DNA of 64,000 nucleotides. Source: JAEYZS01 sp964469265. Its GTDB lineage: Bacteria; Bdellovibrionota; Bdellovibrionia; Bdellovibrionales; JAEYZS01. Below the pieces are notes generated by a model that was not told where the DNA came from, made no database searches, and saw only the letters and a list, made by a program, of their open reading frames with translations. Location of the stretch: NCBI GenBank assembly GCA_964469265.1, contig CAYXYF010000001.1, forward strand, positions 1-64,000, in the 5' to 3' direction. Positions 57,267 to 64,000 of this stretch are shown here, one piece after another. A program made the position numbers and the translations under genes. Positions within the stretch are counted from its first letter, which is position 1. Each line of letters begins with the position of its first letter.

Positions 57267-58266
57267 TACATTTGAAATCACTGTCGGAGAAGATAAAGCG
57301 AATCAAAGAATTGATAAGGCGTTATCTTCTCATCCCATGATAGGTTCAAGATCTAAAGCTGCACTTCTGATTGATAAAAACTACGTTAAACAAATCACAG
57401 CTAGCGGGACTGAAAAGCCTGTTAAAGCGTCTTATCTTTTACAGGTGGGTGATCGCTTCGTTATTAGAGTCCCCGAAGTACAAGTTGACGTCGGACTTAC
57501 ACCTCTTGATCTTAAGCTCGATATATTATTTGAAGATTCAGACATCATCGTTCTAAACAAACCTGCAAACCTTGTCGTGCATCCTGCCCATGGACATCGC
57601 GCAGATACTCTTGTCAATGCCCTTGTCCATCATACAAAAGATCTTTCCATGGGCTTTGGCGAAAACCGTCCAGGCATAGTGCATCGTTTGGATAAAGAGA
57701 CAAGTGGGCTTTTGGTGGTGGCTAAAAATAATGCCGCTCACGAAGCCTTAGCAAGACAATTTAAAGAACGTACCATCCATCGTATATATTGGGCACTAGT
57801 GTACGGAACTGTTAAACAATCTGACGGAAAAATCACATCCTACTTAGCCCGACATCCTTCTGATAGAAAGCGATTTGCTTCTCTAAAAGAACCTTTAGGG
57901 ACTAACCCAGCAGGAAAACTTGCTATTACAAATTTTAGAAAGTTAGAGGAGTCCATTAAAGGTTTCACATTGCTTGAAATGAAGCTTGAAACAGGACGCA
58001 CACACCAAATAAGGGTTCATCTTTCTGAAATGCAACACCCTATTGTTGCTGATCTGCTCTACGGCGCAAAAGGTAGAAACAAAAATATTAAATCCCATTC
58101 TGTTCGAAAATTAGTTGAGGAACTAAATCGGATTGCACTTCACGCTAAAGAACTTGGCTTTATACACCCGAGGACTCAGGAAAAAATGTTTTTTACCTCG
58201 CCCGTTCCAGGCAGTCTTTTAAATCTATTTACCGAGATCGAAATTCATGCCCATAAGTCTCAATAA
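57253..58266 (+). CDS. rluD: RluD-type 23S rRNA pseudouridine synthase
   Basis: Makes pseudouridine in 23S rRNA helix 69 (by family). At 337 residues: an N-terminal S4 domain (about 15-75), the catalytic GIVHRLDKETSGLLVVAKN with Asp, and GRTHQIRVHLSEMQHPIVAD. GTG start inside the previous gene (14 nt overlap). It overlaps the pgeF start by 20 nt. Confidence 0.93.
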   Translation: MENTNTFEITVGEDKANQRIDKALSSHPMIGSRSKAALLIDKNYVKQITASGTEKPVKASYLLQVGDRFVIRVPEVQVDVGLTPLDLKLDILFEDSDIIVLNKPANLVVHPAHGHRADTLVNALVHHTKDLSMGFGENRPGIVHRLDKETSGLLVVAKNNAAHEALARQFKERTIHRIYWALVYGTVKQSDGKITSYLARHPSDRKRFASLKEPLGTNPAGKLAITNFRKLEESIKGFTLLEMKLETGRTHQIRVHLSEMQHPIVADLLYGAKGRNKNIKSHSVRKLVEELNRIALHAKELGFIHPRTQEKMFFTSPVPGSLLNLFTEIEIHAHKSQ

Positions 58267-58933
58267 CTTTACTAAAAACAACACCGTTTATGGCCAGTTT
58301 TATGAAGACGAAAATGTTTTTATATTTTTCGGAAACAAAAACTTTGAAAAAGATCATTTTTCATTTTTTTCAGATGTGAAATTTCATTTTTTAAAACAGG
58401 TTCATGGCAATGAAGTTATTGAAGCCAACATTGGCTCAGACGTCTTAAAAGCAGATGGCCACTATACCAATCAAAAGCACTTGGGGCTTGTTATTCAGAC
58501 CGCTGATTGCTTGCCTGTCATGGCTTATAGCTTAGATCGAAAGTGGATCTGCGCGCTTCATGCGGGCTGGCGCGGGGTTGTAAACAGAATCCTGCCCAGA
58601 GGCATGAAGTTTTTAACCGCAAAGAGTGCCATGGACGGAGTCTCGGTTTTTATTGGTCCGCACATCCAGCAATCAAGCTTTGAAGTCGATGCAGATGTCT
58701 GTGAACAACTTAAAAGCTGTACAAATCCACCGAACGATATGATCAATTTCGACTCTGAAAAAAATAAATACTACCCCAATTTAAAAAAAATCGTGCAGCT
58801 TCAGTTGCAGGAAACTATTAAAACGGAAAAGCTTTATTCTTCCCCCATTGATACGTTCACCGCAGGCGATTATTCTTCATTCCGACGGATGAAAAGCCCT
58901 GTCCGCAATTGGAGTTTTATTTATCTTAAATAA
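58247..58933 (+). CDS. pgeF: Peptidoglycan editing factor PgeF (YfiH/YlmD family)
   Basis: Cu/Zn-dependent oxidoreductase-fold protein that removes mis-incorporated amino acids from peptidoglycan precursors (known for E. coli YfiH). At 228 residues: KQVHGNEV, the TADCLPVMAY motif, LHAGWRGVVNRIL and IGPHIQQSSFEV, with the conserved His, Cys, His. Start ATG 58247 lies inside rluD. It ends 13 nt inside the convergent nitroreductase gene. Confidence 0.92.
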   Translation: MPISLNNFTKNNTVYGQFYEDENVFIFFGNKNFEKDHFSFFSDVKFHFLKQVHGNEVIEANIGSDVLKADGHYTNQKHLGLVIQTADCLPVMAYSLDRKWICALHAGWRGVVNRILPRGMKFLTAKSAMDGVSVFIGPHIQQSSFEVDADVCEQLKSCTNPPNDMINFDSEKNKYYPNLKKIVQLQLQETIKTEKLYSSPIDTFTAGDYSSFRRMKSPVRNWSFIYLK

Positions 58934-59520
58934 GTGATTCTACCATCTATCTGACGAGGCGCCTTTGGTGGTGTATGGTCTGCAAATCCCATCACGACGG
59001 CACATAAAAGTTCGAGTTCGGAATTTTCAGGAACCTGAACTTTATCGATCTCTAAAAAAGAATTTACCTCATCAGTGATTTCAAGGGGCGCTCCCATCAC
59101 ACAAGTCCCCAGGCCTTCCGCAGTGGCTGCTAAAACCATATTTTGAACGGCCATATAAACACTTCCGATGCTGGTATAATGCCTCTCGGTTGTATCATTT
59201 AGAGAATAGCAAAAGATAATCGTGGGGGCGTCTCCCAGAGTAAAAAAGAATCTCTCAGTGAACGCATATAAGGAAGGCTTAAGCGTTTTTTCTAAAATAT
59301 CTTTAATGCCTAACCAGCTTTTTTGAGAATACTTCAGATACTGATTTCGCCGTTCACCCTGGACAACAAAAAAACGCCAATTCTGTCTGTTCTTTCCAGA
59401 TGGAGCATGGGTTGCCGCCGACAAAACTCGATCCAACACTTCTTGCGCAATAGGGTCTGGCTTATACTTGCGAATGGACTTTCTTGACTCTATTAGCTCG
59501 TATAGTTCTTTCGGCTCCAC
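58921..59520 (-). CDS. Nitroreductase-family FMN protein
   Basis: A 199-residue NAD(P)H- and FMN-dependent oxidoreductase of the nitroreductase family: SRKSIRKYKPDPI at the N-terminus and APSGKNRQNWRFFVVQG, then AAEGLGTCVMGAP and VMGFADHTPPKAPR. Substrate unknown. GTG start at 59520 with AAGGAATTAATAG in front. Confidence 0.85.
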   Translation of the reverse strand: MEPKELYELIESRKSIRKYKPDPIAQEVLDRVLSAATHAPSGKNRQNWRFFVVQGERRNQYLKYSQKSWLGIKDILEKTLKPSLYAFTERFFFTLGDAPTIIFCYSLNDTTERHYTSIGSVYMAVQNMVLAATAEGLGTCVMGAPLEITDEVNSFLEIDKVQVPENSELELLCAVVMGFADHTPPKAPRQIDGRITYLR

Positions 59521-59586
59521 CTATTAATTCCTTTCATTCATCAGCATAGATCGTTAAAATAAAGCTAACATACAAGATAGGAACTG

Positions 59587-60069
59587 ATGACGAGTTTTTT
59601 TAAATTATACAAAAAATTACTTATTGCCATAGGGTGCTTCACGCTCGTTGCAATATCTTTTCTTGCAGTGGATCCTTTAGAACTATTTCCATCTATGGGT
59701 GTCGACCGAAAGGTACTGTCTACGCTCATTTACTCCCCTAACTCAGGCTCCAGCCAGTATCAGGTTCTCAAAGTAAAGCTTCGAGATAGTATTGTTATTG
59801 AGATTTATAAGATTTTTGATCAGTTTAATTACCAGCTCGTATCTCGAATTGATACTGGAAATAAATACGAAGGTTATTTTTTATTGGGTGGCAATGCCAC
59901 TAACCTTGCTTATATTAACATTGACGACGATCCCGAGAACGAAATAATAGTTCCCAGCTTTGATGCAAACCTTGCGGCCCATCTTAATGTCATAAAATTT
60001 GACAGTAATACTAATACGTTTACACTAATAAACCAGAAATTCCCACAACTTGGGCCGAAAAACTTCTAA
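59587..60069 (+). CDS. Membrane-anchored protein of unknown function
   Basis: A 160-residue protein: N-terminal anchor (about 11-28) and an extracytoplasmic beta-rich domain; YINIDDDPENEIIVPSF looks like a calcium-binding FG-GAP/VCBS-type loop. No other family recognised. Divergent from the nitroreductase gene and 32 nt before the next unknown gene. Confidence 0.55.
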   Translation: MTSFFKLYKKLLIAIGCFTLVAISFLAVDPLELFPSMGVDRKVLSTLIYSPNSGSSQYQVLKVKLRDSIVIEIYKIFDQFNYQLVSRIDTGNKYEGYFLLGGNATNLAYINIDDDPENEIIVPSFDANLAAHLNVIKFDSNTNTFTLINQKFPQLGPKNF

Positions 60070-60101
60070 AGTGTTGCATCTAAATGACCGAATAAGAACC
60101 T

Positions 60102-60455
60102 ATGAAGGCCGAAGAAAACAAAATTTTTATGTTACTAGTTATCGTTTCGGTCCTTGGCACATATAAGTTTTATGAAGTAGGAAAGTCTGCTGAATATCAC
60201 CGAACACTCGCATCCGTTGAAAGTTCTGAAATTACACCAGAAGAAATTGCCGAAAATCAATTAGACCTTGAGCTTTTATCTCTTCAACAAACGTTAGGCG
60301 GAGATAAAATTAAGAAGTGTTACAACAACAGATTGTCCTGCGGCGGTATAAGAAACCATTCAAAGTGTTTAAGTGATAAAGTATCGCATTTTTTAAAGTG
60401 CGCCAACATAGACAGAACTCAAGTCGTTCATTTAAAAAAGAAGCTTCCGATATAA
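60102..60455 (+). CDS. Small exported or anchored protein, unknown
   Basis: A 117-residue protein with a weak N-terminal hydrophobic segment (about 8-22) and a charged helical body. Four cysteines lie in the last third (KKCYNNRLSCGGIRNHSKC and a later KCAN), suggesting disulfides outside the cytoplasm. Probably co-transcribed with the gene upstream. It ends 11 nt before the convergent mltG. Confidence 0.5.
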   Translation: MKAEENKIFMLLVIVSVLGTYKFYEVGKSAEYHRTLASVESSEITPEEIAENQLDLELLSLQQTLGGDKIKKCYNNRLSCGGIRNHSKCLSDKVSHFLKCANIDRTQVVHLKKKLPI

Positions 60456-60466
60456 CCAGCTTCTCG

Positions 60467-61504
60467 TTATTTATTCATATCCCGCCAAGACTTTCCTTCG
60501 CGGTTTTCCCGAGTTAACTGATACTTCTTTACAGCTTCGTTGTGCTCTTTATATGTCTTAGAAAAATAATGTCGACCTTCATTCATGCTGACGAAGAAAA
60601 GATACTCAGTCTTTGCAGGGCTAAGTGTGGCGACAATGGATTCTTTGCCTGGGTTAGCAATTGGTCCTACAGGCAAGCCGTTTACTGTATAAGTGTTGTA
60701 TGGTGTTTTTGCTAGAATATCTTTTCTTCGGATATTGCGTACAAGTTCACCTCTTTCTACAGCCATGCCGTAGAGTATGGTAGGATCACTCTGAAACCGC
60801 ATCTTCTTTTTAATACGGTTATGAAAGACTGAAGAAATCGTAGGACGCTCCTCGGGAGCACCAGTTTCTTTTTCAATCATACTTGCTAAAATAACAACCT
60901 TATGAAGTTTTGCTTTATCGTTTTCTAAGTGAGGCGCGACCTCTTTAATAACTGATCTAAAGTGACCGACCATCACCCTAACGATTCTTTCAAGGGGCAT
61001 GCCCTTGGTGTAAAAATATGTATCTGGATAAAGATAGCCTTCTAAAGATGGCGCCTTAATCCCAATAAGATCTTGGATAAACTTTTCGTCCCGTACAAGT
61101 TTTAAAAACTCTTCCTTGGTTGCAATTTTATTTAACTCAATCACATTTGCTATTTCAAAAATATTTAAACCTTCTTGAATCGTAAAAGATCGTTGGAGAC
61201 TTTTTCCACTCACGATGACATTTAAAATTTGATGCGGCCACATATCAGTCGTGAGTTCGTATTCACCCATCTTGGCCTTTTGATCAGCCTTGGTAAAAGT
61301 CGCAATCCGAGATATTAAACGCTTATTTCTAATAAGACCTTTTTCGTAAAGATCGTCGATCACGTTTTTAAAGGGTCCTGGCTTTACTTCGACGACTATT
61401 TTTTCAGATTGGTTGGAAGTCGGCCTAAGTTCTAAAAATAAATATGTTCCTACAAACAAAGCTGATAAAAAACCTAAAGCTACAAGAAACTTTATTATCT
61501 TCAA
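60467..61504 (-). CDS. mltG: Endolytic murein transglycosylase MltG
   Basis: Cleaves nascent peptidoglycan strands at the outer face of the inner membrane. At 345 residues: N-terminal membrane segment (about 5-24), a LysM-like start of the YceG domain, then ILASMIEKETGAPEERPTIS with the catalytic Glu, SVFHNRI, RFQSDPTILYG, and YNTYTVNGLPVGPIANPG. Its ATG overlaps the astD stop by 4 nt (ATGA). Confidence 0.95.
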   Translation of the reverse strand: MKIIKFLVALGFLSALFVGTYLFLELRPTSNQSEKIVVEVKPGPFKNVIDDLYEKGLIRNKRLISRIATFTKADQKAKMGEYELTTDMWPHQILNVIVSGKSLQRSFTIQEGLNIFEIANVIELNKIATKEEFLKLVRDEKFIQDLIGIKAPSLEGYLYPDTYFYTKGMPLERIVRVMVGHFRSVIKEVAPHLENDKAKLHKVVILASMIEKETGAPEERPTISSVFHNRIKKKMRFQSDPTILYGMAVERGELVRNIRRKDILAKTPYNTYTVNGLPVGPIANPGKESIVATLSPAKTEYLFFVSMNEGRHYFSKTYKEHNEAVKKYQLTRENREGKSWRDMNK

Positions 61505-63003
61505 GAAATCACCTCTATACCAGGAGGAAGTTTACTCGCATCAAATGGAGTTGGATCCTCTAAGTTTGCCATCGGAACTGTACAGTATTGAACAGCAAAG
61601 TGCGCCGAAGGCCGATCATTACCAGATTTATCCATTCCACCGAAAGGCAATCGGGAGCTTGCACCGATTGTTCCTCGGTTCCAATTGACCAATCCCGCTC
61701 TTGCATGATGGTTCATTTGTTCATAGAGCGATCTTTCTTTTGTAAATATTGAAGTCACGAGTCCATATCCAGTAGAATTGATAAGATCGATTGTCTTATC
61801 GAAATCATCCGTCTGATAAATGGCTACGTTTGGTCCAAATATTTCTGTCTTCTGATAAACAGATTTATCAGATGGTTCTTTTACCAGATAAATACTAGGG
61901 CTAACGTAGTTACCAGCGTATTCTTTTTCCAAAGGTTTTCCACGCATCAAGCATTCAGCACCTTCTCGAAGCGCTATTCCTTGGAAGCGCAGATAATTTT
62001 CAACGGCTGTTTCATTGATAAGTGGGCCCATAAATGGGTTTTCTTTCCAATGCCCGATGGTGAGTTTTTTTGCGGCATTATAAAACCTATCAACAAACTT
62101 ATCGTAAATGTTTTTATGTACGATCAAACGGCTTGTGCAAGAACACCGCTGACCAGTTGTAATGAATGCTGCCTGCAGGTTTTCATAAATGGCTTTATCA
62201 ATATCAGCATCTTCCCAAACCAGAGATGCGTTCTTGCCACCCATTTCAAGCGCTAAGATTTTCCAATAATGAGTAATTGTCTCTTGTTTAATTTTTAGAC
62301 CCGTATCGTAAGAGCCTGTAAATAAAATTCCGTCGACAAGTTCATGTGCGACTAAACGGCGCCCTGTTTCTCCGAGGCCCTGAACAACGTTAAAAACACC
62401 GTGTGGTAATTCTGCTTCATGAAAAAGCTGCGCCATAAATTGGCCCACATAAGGCGTCCATTCTGAAGGTTTAAAGACCACTGTATTTCCAGTAATTAAC
62501 GCAGGAATAATATGGCCATTAGGAAGGTGACCTGGAAAGTTAAATGGACCCAGTACTGCCATAACACCGCGAGGTTTGTAGCGAATCACTCCCTTCACAC
62601 CTGGCAAGGCATTTTCTATTTCCTGAGTTGAAACAAGCTGCATGGACTCATTGATAGTAATATCAATTTTACCGATCATTGCTTGAGCTTCGCCTAAGGC
62701 TTCCCACAGAGGCTTCCCTGTGTCTCGGGCTATGGCTTCAGCTAGCTGCGGTTTTTTTTGGGTGTAAATTTCTTTTAAACGAAAAAGATAATTTGCTCTT
62801 TCTTCTGTTTTCAGCGCCGACCAGCTTGTGAACGCTTTTTTTGCTGCCTCGACAGCAACATTGATATGATCAAAGGCGTACTCAAAGGTCATTATCAAAT
62901 CTTTTTTATCTGCAGGCGAAAAATTCTTCATCTCGCCATCGGGCTTCGAGGGCACCATGAACTCACCATTAATAAAATCGCCTTTATAGAGATTCTCAGA
63001 CAT
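61501..63003 (-). CDS. astD: N-succinylglutamate 5-semialdehyde dehydrogenase (AstD-type)
   Basis: Aldehyde dehydrogenase of the arginine succinyltransferase pathway. At 500 residues: GPFNFPGHLPNGHI, the catalytic Glu in LEMGGKNASLVW, and the nucleophilic Cys in GQRCSCTSRLIV, with a C-terminal PFGGMDKSGNDRPSA as in AstD. The adjacent astA supports the pathway assignment. It starts 30 nt after astA. Confidence 0.9.
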   Translation of the reverse strand: MSENLYKGDFINGEFMVPSKPDGEMKNFSPADKKDLIMTFEYAFDHINVAVEAAKKAFTSWSALKTEERANYLFRLKEIYTQKKPQLAEAIARDTGKPLWEALGEAQAMIGKIDITINESMQLVSTQEIENALPGVKGVIRYKPRGVMAVLGPFNFPGHLPNGHIIPALITGNTVVFKPSEWTPYVGQFMAQLFHEAELPHGVFNVVQGLGETGRRLVAHELVDGILFTGSYDTGLKIKQETITHYWKILALEMGGKNASLVWEDADIDKAIYENLQAAFITTGQRCSCTSRLIVHKNIYDKFVDRFYNAAKKLTIGHWKENPFMGPLINETAVENYLRFQGIALREGAECLMRGKPLEKEYAGNYVSPSIYLVKEPSDKSVYQKTEIFGPNVAIYQTDDFDKTIDLINSTGYGLVTSIFTKERSLYEQMNHHARAGLVNWNRGTIGASSRLPFGGMDKSGNDRPSAHFAVQYCTVPMANLEDPTPFDASKLPPGIEVIS

Positions 63004-63033
63004 TACTATTTCCTTCCGTTTCCCTATTATACA

Positions 63034-63981
63034 TCAAATAATCGCAGTGACAAAAACTCTATCGCCCGTTTTCAATTTCAAGATTTCTTTACTTGCTTCG
63101 GGAAGAATGATTGTTTCTCCATTTAAATGATATGCTGTCTGTATTGCCGCAAACTTTGAATCCCGCTTCAACCCGACTAAGCCTATATTTTTAAAGTCAG
63201 CCCGTGTTTCACTTGAAACTGATGCAGATTCTGCATTTTTAATTAGCGGAACCTCTTGCGTAAGAGCACCGAAGTGCGGGCCACCATCGAATGGGTCCAC
63301 TTCATTTAAGTATTTAAACCCCAGTTTTTCTAAGAGATGCTGAGCAGGTCTGGTTTCCTCACCGACTCTTCCTAATACAAAGCGGGCCGCAGAGGACAGA
63401 AGGCATGTGTAAATTTCTGACTTCGGAAAAAGCGTTTGAATAAATTCTTTATGCTTATGACTGAGCTTATCAGCTTCCTTATAAGGCAGCCCAGTAAATC
63501 TACGCCCCATGGACTCCCAAAACTCACTCTTCCCTTGCGCCATCTGAGGTGGCGACAACTCACATAAAAGCTTATCTTCAAAACCATCAGGCTCCATTGC
63601 CATATACAAAAACCGAACCAATGAAATTTGTTTTCCGATTTTTTCAGGGACTCTTCTGTATTCACTGTCGACAAGAAGTCCACCGATTTCTGTAGGCCCA
63701 CTAGTTTCTTCTTCTAGTTTTAGTATCTGATGAACAAATCCAATTCCGAGATCGTTTGAGAAATGTTCCTTTTTTGAAATCTTAAAATAGTAATGAGGCT
63801 CATCTTTTGTTCCATGTTTTGGAATAATCAACGAACTCCCCACAACAGTCTCGGTTTCAAGATCTTCAACAACAAAGAGATACAGTCCATCCGCTTTGTC
63901 TTTGATATTTCCTGCAAACGAGTCTTGGCTCCTTTGGATTTTCTTTTCTAGAGCTTTAATGTCGTTTGGAAGATTAATCAT
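63034..63981 (-). CDS. astA: Arginine N-succinyltransferase (AstA-type)
   Basis: First enzyme of arginine catabolism by succinylation (arginine plus succinyl-CoA). At 315 residues: FVVEDLETETVVGSS, TEIGGLLVDSEYRR, the GKQISLVRFL acyl-CoA stretch and EVDPFDGGPHFGA. Both AST genes seen here are consistent with a predator living on prey amino acids; astB, astC and astE are not in the window. The ATG lies 19 nt from the window edge. Confidence 0.92.
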   Translation of the reverse strand: MINLPNDIKALEKKIQRSQDSFAGNIKDKADGLYLFVVEDLETETVVGSSLIIPKHGTKDEPHYYFKISKKEHFSNDLGIGFVHQILKLEEETSGPTEIGGLLVDSEYRRVPEKIGKQISLVRFLYMAMEPDGFEDKLLCELSPPQMAQGKSEFWESMGRRFTGLPYKEADKLSHKHKEFIQTLFPKSEIYTCLLSSAARFVLGRVGEETRPAQHLLEKLGFKYLNEVDPFDGGPHFGALTQEVPLIKNAESASVSSETRADFKNIGLVGLKRDSKFAAIQTAYHLNGETIILPEASKEILKLKTGDRVFVTAII

Positions 63982-64000
63982 CGTGAATTGCGAACTTAAA

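Noticed and set aside
1..64000. tRNA/rRNA genes, insertion sequences, prophage or CRISPR
   Set aside because: No tRNA-like cloverleaf, rRNA segments, transposase or integrase motifs, or regularly spaced repeats were found in intergenic stretches.

Overview
The window looks like chromosome of a Bdellovibrio-like predatory bacterium (Bdellovibrionota). The reasons are moderate-to-low GC, a two-part Tad/Flp pilus cluster, and above all the order tadA(cpaF)-tadB-YD-repeat protein-small secreted protein. That order matches the host-interaction (hit) locus of Bdellovibrio bacteriovorus (Bd0111-Bd0110-Bd0109-Bd0108). This assignment is inference from gene content and order; no database search was run. 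No rRNA, tRNA, insertion sequence, prophage or CRISPR array was seen.

Layout. 1-2448 (minus): the edge of uppP, a small secreted protein and a TadB/TadC-like pair. 2597-2800: a Lys/Ala-repeat histone-like protein. 3019-7785: a TCA block icd-mdh-sucC-sucD-ndk. 7911-10803: PilW-like lipoprotein, RodZ-like protein and PHP protein, followed by a DEDDh exonuclease, a ferredoxin, NAD synthetase and a DUF2203 protein. 14566-21584: the first Tad/Flp block, with a large pilin-like protein and a TPR protein on minus, and Flp pilin, prepilin peptidase, three more pilin-like proteins, CpaB and the CpaC secretin on plus. 21656-29281: an envelope/stress and signalling island (beta-barrel protein, DUF1328, DUF883/YqjD-like, a sigma-54 activator, a hybrid kinase, an Hpt protein, a receiver, a CHASE3 kinase and CsbD). 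29445-34702: the second Tad block with a CpaE-CpaF fusion, TadB, the YD-repeat protein, a candidate hit gene and a 52-residue secreted peptide.

34726-49475 is mixed: CheY-like, DedA, outer-membrane protein, XRE regulator, fatty-acid desaturase, groESL, galU, priA and several unknowns. 49688-58933 is a core run rpsB-tsf-pyrH-frr-uppS-cdsA-rseP-tsaB, then a J-like/HTH_25 protein, rluD and pgeF. The end holds a nitroreductase, two small unknowns, mltG, astD and astA.

Regulation. Sigma-54-type -24/-12 promoters precede the 52-residue peptide (34504), csbD (28940) and the DUF883 operon (23277), with a weaker one at 43519. A sigma-54 activator is encoded at 23552, so a local sigma-54 envelope/stress/secreted regulon is plausible. 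Sigma-28-like sites precede both plus-strand Tad operons. The only assembly gap (100 N, 25764-25863) is flanked by the same 55 bp on both sides. Collapsing it restores one uninterrupted hybrid kinase gene, so it is a scaffolding artefact and not a broken gene.
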